DNA of 64,000 bases from Gammaproteobacteria bacterium RIFCSPHIGHO2_12_FULL_63_22 (GCA_001801685.1 MGYJ01000061.1:220924-284923); one strand, 5' to 3'. Shown: positions 7,860-17,847, counted from the first letter of the stretch. Program-made: numbers and translations. Notes: generated by a model from the sequence alone, not told the origin.

Positions 7860-9722
7860 ATGTTCCGACCGACGATGCTCGCCTTCCTCGTAGCCGGACT
7901 GCTGTCCGGCTGTTCCACATCGCCCGCGCCCATCGAGCTTGCTGCGCCGGCCCCGGCTCCGGTCTCGATCGCCCGGCTCGAAGCCGATATCACTCGCGGC
8001 TATTTTTCGCTGCTTCCGGAAATGGCGACCTACTACGGGGTTCCCGATGCGATTGCGGGAGGCGGCCTCCACGGCCGGCTGACGAAGCGAGGCGTGTCCG
8101 ACGAGGTGAACAAGCGCGAAGCCCTGCGGATACTGCTGTCGCGACTCGGTGCCTTCGATGTCGCTTCCGCCAGCGACCGTGACCAGAACCTGCATGCCCT
8201 GCTCACGACCCAGCTACGCAGCGCCCTGGCTCCGGCGAACGTGGTCGAATACGGCGTGGCCTTGAGTGACTGGGGCATGTGGTACGTGCCCTATCCGGTT
8301 ACCCAGCTGTCAGGTCCGCAGGACGCGGTGCCGAAACTGCTGGAAAGCCAGCACACGGTTCGCAGCGCGGCCGACGCCGAGAATTATCTTTCCAGGCTGG
8401 CCGCCTATGGCGCGACCGTGGACGACGCGATCGGCAAGATCGAACACGATCGGAAGCTCGGCGTGGTTCCGCCGGATTTCATCATAGGCAAAGCCCTGGC
8501 CACCCTGCGTGGCCACGACACGCCGGACGCGGCCGGGCACCCGCTGGTGTCTTCCTTCCGCGAGAAGCTCCGCGGCGCCGACATCGCAACATCCGATGCA
8601 CTGGTCCAGCGCGCGCGTGTGCTGGTAGCCGATGTCGTGCTGCCGGCCAACAGGCGACTGGCCGCGAAATTGGAAACGCTGCGCGCCGAGGCCGTGCACG
8701 ACGCCGGCATCTGGCGTTTGCCGAAGGGGCCTGAGCTTTACCAGGCGATGATCCTGCACATGACCGACACCACGATGTCGCCGCAGCAGATCCATGACCT
8801 TGGCCTGGCGGAGGTCGCGCGGATCACGTCGGAAATGGATGCGTTGCTCAAGGCGCAAGGGCATGCCAGCGGCAGCGTGGGCGACCGGATGACGGCACTG
8901 AGCAAGCAGTCGCGATTCGCCTATTCCAACGATGCAGCCGGGAAGCAGCGGCTGCTCCACGACCTCAATGGGCATTTGGCGGAAATCGCCCCGCTGTTGC
9001 CCCGATGGTTTGGCAAGCTTCCCGCCCAGCAGGTGGAAGTGCGGGCGATTCCGCCGCAAGCCGAGAAGAGTTCCAGCGGCGGCTACTACGACGCCCCCGC
9101 GCTTGACGGTTCACGGCCCGGCATCTACTGGATCAACCTGCGCGACACGGCGATCTGGCCGTCCTACAAGCTCAAGACGCTCACCTACCACGAAGGCAAT
9201 CCGGGCCATCACCTGCAGACTGCCATCGGCATGGGCCTGGATGCACCGATCATCGCCAGCGCGCTGTACTCGAATGCCTTCGGCGAGGGATGGGGGTTGT
9301 ACTCGGAGTCGCTTGCCCACGAGATGGGCCTGTACCGGAATGATCCGTACGGCGACCTCGGCCGACTGCAGGATGAATTGCATCGCGCGGTACGCCTGGT
9401 CGTGGACACCGGCATGCATGGACTGCGCTGGAGCCGGGAACAGGCGATCAGCTATGTCGTCGACACCGAAGGCGGGCATCCAGCCGAGGCCGAAGCGGAG
9501 GTCGAGCGTTATGCGGTGTGGCCCGGGCAGGCGCTCGGCTACAAGGTCGGCATGCTGGAGATCCAGCGCCTGCGCGCAGTTGCTGAAAAAGCGCTGGGCG
9601 AGCGCTTCGACGTCCGCGGTTTCCACGACGAAGTGCTGAAGGATGGTGGCGTGCCGCTGCAGGTCCTGCAGGTAAAGGTGCAGCGCTGGGTCGATCGCCA
9701 GCAGGAGTCCGCTTCGCGCTGA
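7860..9722 (+). CDS. DUF885 lipoprotein, probable zinc metallopeptidase
   Basis: A 620-residue DUF885 (PF05960) protein. The N-terminus MFRPTMLAFLVAGLLSGCST is a lipoprotein signal with lipobox LSGC, followed by a Pro/Ala linker, so it should be anchored in the cell envelope. The family resembles M2/M3-type zinc peptidases. The histidine-rich segment TYHEGNPGHHLQ lies near residue 444, with conserved GEGWGLYSESLAHEMG downstream. The ORF track start at 7692 is too long because it runs through the preceding gene; the ATG at 7860 begins the signal peptide. It may be transcribed with the cyanophycin genes (65-base gap), but a link to their substrate is speculation. Confidence 0.88.
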   Translation: MFRPTMLAFLVAGLLSGCSTSPAPIELAAPAPAPVSIARLEADITRGYFSLLPEMATYYGVPDAIAGGGLHGRLTKRGVSDEVNKREALRILLSRLGAFDVASASDRDQNLHALLTTQLRSALAPANVVEYGVALSDWGMWYVPYPVTQLSGPQDAVPKLLESQHTVRSAADAENYLSRLAAYGATVDDAIGKIEHDRKLGVVPPDFIIGKALATLRGHDTPDAAGHPLVSSFREKLRGADIATSDALVQRARVLVADVVLPANRRLAAKLETLRAEAVHDAGIWRLPKGPELYQAMILHMTDTTMSPQQIHDLGLAEVARITSEMDALLKAQGHASGSVGDRMTALSKQSRFAYSNDAAGKQRLLHDLNGHLAEIAPLLPRWFGKLPAQQVEVRAIPPQAEKSSSGGYYDAPALDGSRPGIYWINLRDTAIWPSYKLKTLTYHEGNPGHHLQTAIGMGLDAPIIASALYSNAFGEGWGLYSESLAHEMGLYRNDPYGDLGRLQDELHRAVRLVVDTGMHGLRWSREQAISYVVDTEGGHPAEAEAEVERYAVWPGQALGYKVGMLEIQRLRAVAEKALGERFDVRGFHDEVLKDGGVPLQVLQVKVQRWVDRQQESASR

Positions 9723-9723
9723 A

Positions 9724-10197
9724 TCAGCCGACCGGCTTGAACATCGTGATATTGGTGGATTCGTAGCCGAGTGATTCGTACAAGGCGCGCGCGCCGGTGT
9801 TGTGGCCGAATACGTGCAGGGCGATTCCCGACAGCCCCATTTCCCGTACCTTGTCCTCCAACGCACGGAATGCACGCTTGGCGTGGCCCTGGCGTTGGAA
9901 CTGCGGCTGGATGACGATTTCGTACACGTAGGCGATTCGGTCGGCGGCGCGCTGGCGGATCGCGAACCAGAGCACGCCCAGCAAGGGCCCATCCGCTGTC
10001 TCGCGCAGTCCGAACAAATGGTTGCCCGGCGTATCGAGTCCGTTCGGCAGGAGCAAGTCGAAGGCCTCGCGCGCCAGCCGCATCGCGTCGGCTTCGGCCC
10101 ATTCGCCGGACCTGACCTTCTCGTGGGCATACATGGGGATGGACGTCGACTTGTAATCCATGAACTCCGCCGGCGTCAGCGGTACCAGCAAGGTCAC
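9724..10197 (-). CDS. GNAT family N-acetyltransferase
   Basis: A 157-residue GCN5-related acetyltransferase. The core includes GVLWFAIRQ, then YVYEIVIQPQFQRQGHAKRAF, which contains the acetyl-CoA binding Q/R-x-x-G-x-A pattern. The C-terminal half has HVFGHNTGARALYESLGYESTNI. The start is GTG, overlapping the stop of the TMEM175-like fragment as GTGA. It converges on the DUF885 gene with a one-base gap. The substrate cannot be told from sequence. Confidence 0.88.
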   Translation of the reverse strand: MTLLVPLTPAEFMDYKSTSIPMYAHEKVRSGEWAEADAMRLAREAFDLLLPNGLDTPGNHLFGLRETADGPLLGVLWFAIRQRAADRIAYVYEIVIQPQFQRQGHAKRAFRALEDKVREMGLSGIALHVFGHNTGARALYESLGYESTNITMFKPVG

Positions 10198-10331
10198 GTC
10201 CGGCCGCCGATCGGTTCATTTTCAATGCGCCGGTCCGGCACCTTCAGCTCCAGCGCCATGATGGTGATCAGGATGGCGATGACGCCATCGCTGAAGGCTT
10301 CCATGCGCGTCTTGCCGATGGCGGCGGTCAT
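10194..10331 (-). pseudogene. Truncated TMEM175/DUF1211-like potassium channel fragment
   Basis: A 45-codon ORF encoding MTAAIGKTRMEAFSDGVIAI and then ITIMALELKVP. The FSDGVIAI motif and first helix are characteristic of the TMEM175 (DUF1211) ion-channel family, whose bacterial members have about 200 residues. Here the sequence stops after the first transmembrane helix with the unrelated tail DRRIENEPIGGRT. The stop overlaps the GTG start of the acetyltransferase. It is most simply the remnant of a deletion that fused the 5' end of a channel gene to the next gene. The short ORF could still be translated and couple to the acetyltransferase. Confidence 0.7.
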
Positions 10332-10404
10332 TCGATCTTCCCAGACAAGCGTTTGCCTATGTTGGAAGTCTCGCCAGACCGGGTCAAGTGGAAGGCTATC
10401 GGTG

Positions 10405-11430
10405 TCAGCCCAGGTTTGCGCGACTCCAATGCGCAAGTTGTTCCAGGGTCACGACCATCCCGCCGCAGACGATGGCGACCACACTGCGAAGTCCGGCGAG
10501 CGCCGGGTGGTCTGCGTACAGCGGCGCCAGCGCTGCGCCGCAAGCGGGTTCCACCACCTGTCCATGGTCTTCGGCAAGCCTTACACAGGCTTGGGTCGCT
10601 TCCTCGTCGCTGACAGTGAGCGGAGTAACCTTTCGCCCGGCGCAGGCCGCCACCAGCGACGGGGCGATCCGCTTCACGCACAGGCTGCTGGCGACTGAAT
10701 TCGGCCGTTCCAGTTCGACCACGCGCCCCAACTGCAAGCTTGGCCCCAGCGACGATGCGCGCTCGGGTTCGACGGCGAACACGCGCGTGTCGCGCCATCC
10801 CACGCTGGCCAGTCCTTCCAGCACGCCCAGCAGCAGGCCACCGCCGCCCACCGCGAGCAGGATCGCATCGGGCGCGCGTTCGCATTGCACGGCGAGTTCA
10901 TCGACCAGCGAGGCGTGGCCCTGCCAGAGCATCGGGTGGTCGAAGGGAGGGATGAAGGCGCAGCCCGGCGAGCGGGCGAGTTCCATGGCCGCGGCATTGG
11001 CATGGTCCCAGACGTCGCCGACGACATTGACGCGGGCGCCGAGCGAGGCGATCCGCCGGCGAACGTGTTCGGGCGTGTTGCCGGGCACGAAAACGGTCAC
11101 GGGTACGCCCAGCGCGCGACCGGCCCAGGCGACGGCATAACCTGCGTTTCCGGCGGAGGAACAGACAAAGTGCCTGACACCGCGATCGGCATGGTGCTGG
11201 CAGAGTTTGCCGATGCCCCGCAATTTGAAGGATCGGGCGGGTTGCAGGTTGTCGAGCTTCAGCCCGACCCTGCGCCCGTTGATTTCGGCGCCAAGCAGCG
11301 GCGTAACGATGTGCAGCGGTGCAACGTCACGCGAATTCCCGGCGCGACGGCCGCTGGCTTGCAGATGGAATGCAGCGTGGTCGGTTTCAGCGAAGTCGTG
11401 CGTGGCCTGGTGTTCGAAGGACGGAGTCAT
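10405..11430 (-). CDS. PLP-dependent threonine/serine dehydratase (IlvA/TdcB-like, no ACT domain)
   Basis: A 341-residue fold-type II PLP enzyme. The Schiff-base lysine is expected at Lys69 in ARSFKLRGIG, with SSAGNAGYAVAWAG as the substrate loop and GGGGLLLG as the phosphate-binding loop. It lacks the C-terminal ACT-like regulatory region of biosynthetic IlvA. As the last gene of the leu-ilv operon it most likely deaminates threonine to 2-oxobutyrate, the entry to isoleucine synthesis; serine deamination is the alternative. The ATG at 11430 has a poor ribosome binding site, while a small ORF with a strong one overlaps its start (see 11387-11506). It lies 114 bases after ilvM. Confidence 0.85.
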   Translation of the reverse strand: MTPSFEHQATHDFAETDHAAFHLQASGRRAGNSRDVAPLHIVTPLLGAEINGRRVGLKLDNLQPARSFKLRGIGKLCQHHADRGVRHFVCSSAGNAGYAVAWAGRALGVPVTVFVPGNTPEHVRRRIASLGARVNVVGDVWDHANAAAMELARSPGCAFIPPFDHPMLWQGHASLVDELAVQCERAPDAILLAVGGGGLLLGVLEGLASVGWRDTRVFAVEPERASSLGPSLQLGRVVELERPNSVASSLCVKRIAPSLVAACAGRKVTPLTVSDEEATQACVRLAEDHGQVVEPACGAALAPLYADHPALAGLRSVVAIVCGGMVVTLEQLAHWSRANLG

Positions 11431-11506
11431 GGGTTTGCTCGCAAGTCGGTGTGCGCAGGGCGCGGAGGATGCGTGACGACGACTCGCTGCTAATTCGCTG
11501 GTTCAT
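11387..11506 (-). CDS. Small ORF (39 aa) with strong ribosome binding site before the dehydratase gene
   Basis: ATG at 11506 is preceded at seven bases by AAGGAG (11514-11519), one of the best ribosome binding sites in the operon. The product begins MNQRISSESSSRILRALRTP and ends in HARLR. It overlaps the dehydratase start by 44 bases in another frame. It is not recognised as any known protein. Five serines fall within the first 11 residues. It could be a coupling or leader peptide that brings ribosomes to the weakly initiated dehydratase gene, or the ribosome binding site may be coincidental. Confidence 0.4.
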   Translation of the reverse strand: MNQRISSESSSRILRALRTPTCEQTHDSVLRTPGHARLR

Positions 11507-11544
11507 GGTGGTGCTCCTTGTGATGTGTAGACGATGTTTGGGGA

Positions 11545-11820
11545 TCAAAGCCAGGTAGCCTGGAAGCCTGGTGGCGGTGGTGGTTCGGGCGGCGGGGGGA
11601 CGACCTTCACCAAGCGCACCTCCACCAGGCGTTCCAATTGGCGGCACAGGACCAGCGGGTCGCGTTCACCGGCCAATCGCAGGCGCACGACATAACTTTC
11701 CTCATCGGGTTTGTCGGCGGCGAGGTTCAACAACGCGAATCCGCGCCGCTCGATGGTGCCCAGCAAGCGCAGCAAGGCGCCCTCGCTGTGGTCGAGCTCG
11801 ATGTGGAAGTCAACGCTCAC
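11545..11820 (-). CDS. ilvM: Acetolactate synthase small subunit (IlvM-like ACT domain protein)
   Basis: A 91-residue ACT-domain protein beginning [20 protein letters not shown], the regulatory partner of acetolactate synthase. GTG at 11820 overlaps the ilvG stop as GTGA. Alternative longer frames in the track read through ilvG. The C-terminus carries an unusual polyproline tail, [19 protein letters not shown], which typical IlvM proteins lack and which would be expected to need EF-P for smooth translation. The subunit normally confers feedback response and activity on the catalytic subunit. Confidence 0.88.
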   Translation of the reverse strand: MSVDFHIELDHSEGALLRLLGTIERRGFALLNLAADKPDEESYVVRLRLAGERDPLVLCRQLERLVEVRLVKVVPPPPEPPPPPGFQATWL

Positions 11821-13496
11821 GCGGCACAGCCCATCATTTGCCCATTCGACTTGCCGGGCGGCACCAACGGCCAGACATTGGCGCGCGGGTCGATCTTCAC
11901 GTGGCAAAAGAGCGGGCCGTCTTCCTCCAGCAGTCGCTCGATGGCGGCCGGCACCTGGTCGGCGCGTTCCACGGTGAAAGCCGGGATGCCGAACGCGCGG
12001 GCCAGCACGGCGAAGTCGGGATTGTCGGAAAGATCGACCTCGCTGTAGCGCTCGGCGAAGAACAATTCCTGCCACTGCCGGACCATGCCCAGGCAGGAGT
12101 TGTCGAGCAGCACGATCTTGACCGGGATGCCGTAGCGCTTGAGCGTGGCCAATTCCTGGATGTTCATCATGATCGAGCCATCGCCACTGACGCAGACCAC
12201 GCAGGCGTCAGGACGCGCCAGTTGCGCGCCGATGGCGGCGGGCAGGCCGAAGCCCATCGTGCCGAGGCCGCCACTGGAAAGATGCGCGGCGGCGCGCGGC
12301 ACGCGCCAGTGCTGCGCCACCCACATCTGGTGTTGGCCGACGTCGCTGGCGACGATCAGGCGGTTGCCGCCGGCCTCGGACAGTTGTTTCAGCAACGCGG
12401 GCGCGAACACGCCTTCTCCCGGCGCGTCATAACGCTCCGCATGTTTCGACTTCAACTCGCGACAGCGCTGCAACCACGGCGAGATTTGCAGCGGTTGCGC
12501 CAAAGCCGGCAATTGTTCGCCCAGCTTTCCACGCAGGCCGACATCGGCCTTGCGCAGCTTGCCGATTTCCGCAGCGTCGATGTCCATGTGCAACACCCGT
12601 GCGCCGGGCGCAAAGGTGTCGAGCTTTCCGGTGGCGCGATCATCGAAGCGCGCGCCTGCCACGATCAGCAGGTCGCATTCCTGCACGGCATGATTCGCCG
12701 CAGGATTGCCGTGCATGCCCAGCATGCCGAGGTTGAAGGGCGCATCCGGATCGACCGAGCCCAGTCCCTTCAGCGTGTACACGGCAGGCAGGCCGGTCGA
12801 GCGCATCAGCGAGCGTAGCGGGCCTTCGGCATTGGCCATGCCGACGCCGCCGCCGACGTACAGCAACGGGCGTTTTGCAGTGGCCAACAACGCGCGCGCA
12901 CGCATCAGGCCCTCTGATTCACCGCGTCGATCGGTGCCGTGCTTGAAGCGCGGCGCGCGCGCCTGGGCACTCGCCAACGCGACATCCTTCGGCAGGTCGA
13001 TCAGCACCGGACCCGGGCGGCCGGAGCGGGCGATGGCGAAGGCCTCGCGCACGGTCGCATAGACGTCCTCGGCGCGACGCACGATATAGCTGTGCTTCAC
13101 GACCGGCAGGCTCATGCCGAACACGTCCACTTCCTGGAATGCATCGGTGCCCATCACCATCGTCTGCACCTGGCCGGTGATGGCGACCATCGGCACGGAA
13201 TCGAGGAAGGCATTGGCGATGCCGGTCAGCAGGTTGGTGGCGCCCGGGCCCGACGTGGCGAGGCAGACGCCGACTTTTCCGGAGGCGCGCGCGTAGCCGT
13301 CGGCCGCCAGCGCGGCGCCTTGTTCATGGCGCACCAGGATGTGCCTGATGGAACTGTCCACGAGTGCGTCGTAGACAGGCATCACCGCGCCGCCGGGATA
13401 ACCGAACATCACCTCGCAGCCTTCTTCCTCCAGCGCTTGCAGCAGCCACTGCGCGCCGGTGCAGACCCGGGTGGATAATTGTCGTGATCCGTCCAT
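11817..13496 (-). CDS. ilvG: Acetolactate synthase large subunit
   Basis: A 559-residue thiamine-diphosphate enzyme joining pyruvate to pyruvate or 2-oxobutyrate, the first common step to valine, leucine and isoleucine. The catalytic Glu is at about 58 in [16 protein letters not shown]. The ThDP/Mg motif [15 protein letters not shown] lies in the C-terminal domain, followed by [15 protein letters not shown], typical of the FAD-binding acetohydroxyacid synthases. The length is normal. It lies four bases after ilvC and overlaps ilvM, matching the ilvGM arrangement of enteric bacteria. Confidence 0.95.
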   Translation of the reverse strand: MDGSRQLSTRVCTGAQWLLQALEEEGCEVMFGYPGGAVMPVYDALVDSSIRHILVRHEQGAALAADGYARASGKVGVCLATSGPGATNLLTGIANAFLDSVPMVAITGQVQTMVMGTDAFQEVDVFGMSLPVVKHSYIVRRAEDVYATVREAFAIARSGRPGPVLIDLPKDVALASAQARAPRFKHGTDRRGESEGLMRARALLATAKRPLLYVGGGVGMANAEGPLRSLMRSTGLPAVYTLKGLGSVDPDAPFNLGMLGMHGNPAANHAVQECDLLIVAGARFDDRATGKLDTFAPGARVLHMDIDAAEIGKLRKADVGLRGKLGEQLPALAQPLQISPWLQRCRELKSKHAERYDAPGEGVFAPALLKQLSEAGGNRLIVASDVGQHQMWVAQHWRVPRAAAHLSSGGLGTMGFGLPAAIGAQLARPDACVVCVSGDGSIMMNIQELATLKRYGIPVKIVLLDNSCLGMVRQWQELFFAERYSEVDLSDNPDFAVLARAFGIPAFTVERADQVPAAIERLLEEDGPLFCHVKIDPRANVWPLVPPGKSNGQMMGCAA

Positions 13497-13500
13497 GTCG

Positions 13501-14490
13501 TCATGCTCCCGCGGGATTCAACCAGGGCATTCGCGCGCGCAGCGCAAGGCCTACCTGTTCGATCGGGTGGGCGAGGTCGCGTTGTTTCATGGCGTTGTAG
13601 TTGCCGTTGCCGGCTTCGTATTCGGCCACCCATTCCTTGGCGAATCGGCCGTCGCGGATTTCGGCCAGCACTTCGCGCATGCGGGTGCGGGTTTCGTCGT
13701 TGATCACGCGCGGGCCGCGGGTCAGGTCGCCGTACTGGGCGGTTTCGGAAACGAACTGGTGCATCTTGGCCAGGCCGCCTTCGTGCAGCAGGTCCACGAT
13801 CAGCTTCAGTTCGTGCAGGCACTCGTAGTAGGCGACCTCGGGCTTGTAGCCGGCTTCCACCAGCGTCTCGAAGCCTTGCAGGACGAGTTCAGTGGCGCCG
13901 CCGCAAAGCACAGCTTGTTCACCGAACAGGTCGGTTTCCGTCTCCTCGGCAAAGTGGGTTTCGATAAGCATCGCGCGCGCGCCGCCGATGCCGGCCGCGT
14001 AGGCCAGCACTTTTTCGCGGGCATGGCCACTGGCGTCCTGTTCGATGGCGAACAGGCAAGGCACGCCGTGGCCTTTTTCATATTCGCGACGCACCAGCGC
14101 GCCCGGGCCCTTGGGGGCGACCAGGATCACGTCGATGTCCGCGCGCGGCTTGATCTGTCCGAAATGCACGTTGAACCCATGGGCGAACAACAGCGCGGCG
14201 TTGGGCTTGATATTTGGCGCGATGGCTTCGGCATAAAGCGCGGGCTGCACCATGTCGGGCGTCAGCACGGCGACGAGATCGGCACCCTTCACAGCGTCTG
14301 CGGGTTCGGCGACGCGAAGCCCGTCGGCTTGCGCCTGGGTCCAGCCCTTGCCGCCTGCGCGCACGCCGACCACGACATCGAGACCCGATTCGTGGAGGTT
14401 GAGCGCATGGGCGCGTCCCTGGCTGCCATAACCCAGGATGGCGATCTTCGATTGCTTCAGCGCGTCGGTGGTGGCGATGGTGGTGGTCAT
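13501..14490 (-). CDS. ilvC: Ketol-acid reductoisomerase
   Basis: A 329-residue class I enzyme that isomerises and reduces acetolactate or acetohydroxybutyrate using NADPH and Mg. The Rossmann motif is [15 protein letters not shown], with [20 protein letters not shown] in the middle and the C-terminal KARI domain with [18 protein letters not shown]. The true start is [13 protein letters not shown] at 14490, where ATG overlaps the ilvD stop (ATGA); the longer track ORF reads back through ilvD. Confidence 0.96.
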   Translation of the reverse strand: MTTTIATTDALKQSKIAILGYGSQGRAHALNLHESGLDVVVGVRAGGKGWTQAQADGLRVAEPADAVKGADLVAVLTPDMVQPALYAEAIAPNIKPNAALLFAHGFNVHFGQIKPRADIDVILVAPKGPGALVRREYEKGHGVPCLFAIEQDASGHAREKVLAYAAGIGGARAMLIETHFAEETETDLFGEQAVLCGGATELVLQGFETLVEAGYKPEVAYYECLHELKLIVDLLHEGGLAKMHQFVSETAQYGDLTRGPRVINDETRTRMREVLAEIRDGRFAKEWVAEYEAGNGNYNAMKQRDLAHPIEQVGLALRARMPWLNPAGA

Positions 14491-16190
14491 GCGGTTTCTC
14501 CGGAACGGGATGGGATATGAAGTGATTCGTCGGTGACGGCGCCTCGGGCTGCCGAACCGACCAGTCGGGCGTACTTGGCGAGCGCGCCGCGGGTTACCTT
14601 GGGTTCCGGTACGCGCCAAAGCGCGCGGCGGGAATCGAGGTCGGCGTCGGTTTCGAGACGCCGCGAATCGGCGTCGATGCGTACGAGGTCGCCCTCGCGC
14701 AGCAAGGCAATCGGTCCGCCGCGCGCGGCTTCGGGGGCGATGTGCCCGACCATGAAGCCGTGGGTCGCGCCGCTGAAACGACCGTCGGTGATCAGGGCGA
14801 CATCGTTGCCCAAGCCGCGTCCCACCAGCGCAGCGGTCACGGCGAGCATCTCGCGCATGCCGGGACCGCCTGCGGGACCTTCATTTCGGATGACGAGCAC
14901 GTCGCCCGGCTTGATGCCGTCGGATTGAACTGCGGCGAACGCTTCTTCCTCGCTTTCGAACACGCGCGCCGGCCCTTCGTGATGCAGGCGGCCGTGGCCG
15001 GCCAGTTTCAGCACGCAGCCTTCGGGCGCCAGGTTTCCGTACAGGATCGAGAAACCACCGCGCGCCTTGATCGGCGCGGCGACGGTGCGCACGACTTGCT
15101 GGCCTTCAGGCGCGGCCATGGCGGATTTCAATTCGTCGAACAAGCTTAGACCGGTGACGGTCGGCGTGTCCTCGATCATGCGGGCCGTCTGCAATTCGCG
15201 CGCGACCTGGGTCGTACCGCCCGCTGCGGTGAGTTCGACTGCGGTGAAGCGACCACCGGGCTTCAAGTCCGCGATCACCGGCGTGCCACGCGCTGCGTCT
15301 TCGAAATCTTCGAGCACCAGCGGCACGTTCGCCTCGTGCGCGATGGCCAGCAGGTGCAACACGGCATTGGTCGATCCTGCGGTTGCGGCGACCAGCCGCG
15401 CCGCGTTGCGGAACGACGCGGGGGTCAGCATGTCGCGCGGGCGGATGTCTTTTTCCAGGCAGGCCATCGCGATTTCGCCACAGCGAAACGCGGCCTCGGC
15501 CTTGGCCGGGTGCGTGGCGGGGATGTCGTTGAAGCCCATCGGCGACAGGCCCAGCGACGTCAGCACCATGGCCATGGTGTTGGCGGTGAACTGGCCGCCA
15601 CAGGCGCCGGCTCCGGGGCAGGCGTGTGATTCGACCTTGGCAAGTTGTTCGCAACCGATCTTGCCTGCGCCATGTGCGCCGACGGCCTCGAACACTTCCT
15701 GGATGGTGATGGCCTTGCCGTCCAGCGTGCCGTGGTCGATGCTGCCGCCGTACAAGACCACGCCGGGCAGGTTCATCCGCGCCAGTGCCATGGCTGCGGC
15801 AGGAATGGTCTTGTCGCAACCGCACAGCACCACGACGGCATCCAGGCAGTGGCCCTCGACCGCGAGTTCAATGGAGTCGGCGATCAGCTCGCGCGAGACC
15901 AGCGACGCGCGCATGCCAGGCGTACCCATCGCGATGCCGTCGGTAACGGCGATCGTGTTGAACTCGATCGGCGTGCCGCCGGCGGCACGCACCCCCGCGC
16001 AAGCCGATTGCGCCAGGTCGCGAAGGTTGAGGTTGCAAGGGGAAACATTCGACCAGGTGTGCACGACGGCCACGAAGGGCTTGTCGATGGCGGCATCGTC
16101 CAAGCCGGTGGCGCGCAACATGGCGCGGGCCGGCGCCCGGTCGGGCCCAGCCTTGATCGCGTCGCTGCGCTGCGGCTTGCGCGTGCTCAT
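14487..16190 (-). CDS. ilvD: Dihydroxy-acid dehydratase
   Basis: A 567-residue member of the IlvD/Edd family that dehydrates 2,3-dihydroxy acids to 2-oxo acids with an iron-sulfur cluster. Cluster cysteines are visible in [20 protein letters not shown] and [12 protein letters not shown]. The C-terminal region has [13 protein letters not shown] and [16 protein letters not shown]. The start [17 protein letters not shown] at 16190 overlaps the leuB stop. The order leuB-ilvD-ilvC-ilvGM puts the common branched-chain steps downstream of the leucine genes. Confidence 0.96.
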   Translation of the reverse strand: MSTRKPQRSDAIKAGPDRAPARAMLRATGLDDAAIDKPFVAVVHTWSNVSPCNLNLRDLAQSACAGVRAAGGTPIEFNTIAVTDGIAMGTPGMRASLVSRELIADSIELAVEGHCLDAVVVLCGCDKTIPAAAMALARMNLPGVVLYGGSIDHGTLDGKAITIQEVFEAVGAHGAGKIGCEQLAKVESHACPGAGACGGQFTANTMAMVLTSLGLSPMGFNDIPATHPAKAEAAFRCGEIAMACLEKDIRPRDMLTPASFRNAARLVAATAGSTNAVLHLLAIAHEANVPLVLEDFEDAARGTPVIADLKPGGRFTAVELTAAGGTTQVARELQTARMIEDTPTVTGLSLFDELKSAMAAPEGQQVVRTVAAPIKARGGFSILYGNLAPEGCVLKLAGHGRLHHEGPARVFESEEEAFAAVQSDGIKPGDVLVIRNEGPAGGPGMREMLAVTAALVGRGLGNDVALITDGRFSGATHGFMVGHIAPEAARGGPIALLREGDLVRIDADSRRLETDADLDSRRALWRVPEPKVTRGALAKYARLVGSAARGAVTDESLHIPSRSGETA

Positions 16191-17266
16191 GCGGCGGCCT
16201 GCCTGCTGTCGAAATGGGCGTCGCGTAGTGCCTCGAGCACTTCGTCGGTGATTTGCGACGTGCTCGCATCGCCGCCCAGGTCGCGTGTCAGTTCGCAGCG
16301 ATCCAACACGGTTGAGACCGCTGATTCGATGGCGGCTGCCTCCGCTTCCAGGCCCAGCGAATGCCGCAACATCAGGGCCGCACTGAGAATGCTGCCGAGC
16401 GGGTTGGCCCATTGCTTGCCGGCGATGTCCGGCGCCGACCCATGGATCGGCTCGTACAGTCCGCGCTTGCCATCACCCAGCGATGCCGAGGGCAGCAGGC
16501 CGAGCGAACCGGCCAGCACGGCGGCCTCGTCGGTCAGGATGTCGCCGAACAGGTTCTCTGTCACCAGTACGTCGTAGGCGGATGGCCGCGAGATCAGAAG
16601 CATCGCCATCGAATCGACCAGTTGGTGTTCCAGGCAGACATCCGGGTACTCGTTGGCGATGCGGATTGCCGTCTCGCGCCACAGCCGCGAGGTTTCCAGC
16701 ACGTTGGCCTTGTCTATCGAGGTCAGGTGGCCGCGACGGCTGCGCGCGAGTTCAAAACCGCGACGCAGCACGCGTTCGATTTCGATCACGGTGTAGCGGC
16801 ATTGGTCGCTGGCGCTGTCTGCATCGCGCTGGCGTTTGCCGAAATAGCTGCCGCCGGTCAATTCGCGCACGAACATCAGGTCCACGCCGGCCAGTCGGTC
16901 GGCCTTCACCGGGGAGAATTCCGCCGCGCGCGGATGCACGCGCACCGGCCGCAGGTTGGCGTAAACGCCCATCGCGCTGCGCAATTGCAGCAGGCCTTGT
17001 TCGGGACGCACGCTGGCTTTCGGGTCCGACCATTTCGGTCCGCCGACCGCGCCCAGCAGCACCGCATCCGCGGCCAGGCAGGCGTCGCGCGTGGAATCGG
17101 GCAGGGCGCTGCCGAAGGCATCGATGGCGCAGCCGCCGATGGCGCCTTCGCTGAAGTGGAATTGGTGGCCGGCTGCTGCGGCGACCGCGCACAACACGGT
17201 CGCCGCGGCGTCGGTCACTTCCGGACCGATGCCGTCACCGGGCAGCAGGGCGATGCTCGCCTTCAT
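16187..17266 (-). CDS. leuB: 3-Isopropylmalate dehydrogenase
   Basis: A 359-residue NAD-dependent decarboxylating dehydrogenase of leucine synthesis. The N-terminus [20 protein letters not shown] and the segment [13 protein letters not shown] are diagnostic. The C-terminal half has [20 protein letters not shown] and [21 protein letters not shown] at 17266 overlaps the leuD stop, and the stop overlaps the ilvD ATG, so the gene is coupled on both sides. Confidence 0.96.
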   Translation of the reverse strand: MKASIALLPGDGIGPEVTDAAATVLCAVAAAAGHQFHFSEGAIGGCAIDAFGSALPDSTRDACLAADAVLLGAVGGPKWSDPKASVRPEQGLLQLRSAMGVYANLRPVRVHPRAAEFSPVKADRLAGVDLMFVRELTGGSYFGKRQRDADSASDQCRYTVIEIERVLRRGFELARSRRGHLTSIDKANVLETSRLWRETAIRIANEYPDVCLEHQLVDSMAMLLISRPSAYDVLVTENLFGDILTDEAAVLAGSLGLLPSASLGDGKRGLYEPIHGSAPDIAGKQWANPLGSILSAALMLRHSLGLEAEAAAIESAVSTVLDRCELTRDLGGDASTSQITDEVLEALRDAHFDSRQAAA

Positions 17267-17847
17267 GCATGGGCCCCGCGTTGATTTTCGAAGGCAGCGA
17301 TCTGCGGTGCGTGCTGCTGCAGGAAGCCGAGCTGGTCCACGCCCTGCAGAAGGCAATGCCGGGCGAAGGCATCGATCTCAAAGCGGAAGCGACCGCCATC
17401 GGGCAGTTCGATCGTGCCCGCGGCGATGTCGATCGCCAGTTCGATATGCGGATGCTTGAGCAGGTAGCGATGCTCGGCCTCGCCCAGCACTACGGCCAAC
17501 AGGCCGTTGCGCAGGGCATTGCTGCGGAAGATGTCGGCAATCTCGGACGAGAGCACCGCGCGGATTCCATAATCGAGCAAGGCCCAGGGCGCGTGCTCGC
17601 GCGACGAACCACAGCCGAAATTGCGCCCGGCCACCAGGATTTCGCAGCCTTGCGCCGCCGGATGATTGAGCGGGAAGTCCGGATCGGGTGAACCGTCAGC
17701 CTGGTAGCGCCAGTCATGGAAGGCGTGGCGACCCAGGCCTTCGCGACCGGTCGTGGTCAGGAAACGCGCCGGGATGATCCGGTCGGTGTCGATATTTTCG
17801 TGCGCCAGCACGGCGGTGCACGAGTGCAGTCGGGTGAACGGTTTCAT
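17263..17847 (-). CDS. leuD: 3-Isopropylmalate dehydratase small subunit
   Basis: A 194-residue swivelling domain subunit of isopropylmalate isomerase, which works with LeuC. The N-terminal [20 protein letters not shown] leads into [11 protein letters not shown]. The segment [20 protein letters not shown] is the family signature. ATG at 17847 overlaps the leuC stop. The longer track ORF upstream is leuC read in another frame. Confidence 0.96.
   Translation of the reverse strand: MKPFTRLHSCTAVLAHENIDTDRIIPARFLTTTGREGLGRHAFHDWRYQADGSPDPDFPLNHPAAQGCEILVAGRNFGCGSSREHAPWALLDYGIRAVLSSEIADIFRSNALRNGLLAVVLGEAEHRYLLKHPHIELAIDIAAGTIELPDGGRFRFEIDAFARHCLLQGVDQLGFLQQHAPQIAAFENQRGAHA

Noticed and set aside
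3851-7920. Very long antisense ORFs (768 aa at 3851-6157 and 746 aa at 5680-7920, minus strand)
   Set aside because: They lie opposite cphA and its neighbour, have no recognisable domains and show the Arg/His/Ala-rich composition of antisense frames in GC-rich DNA.
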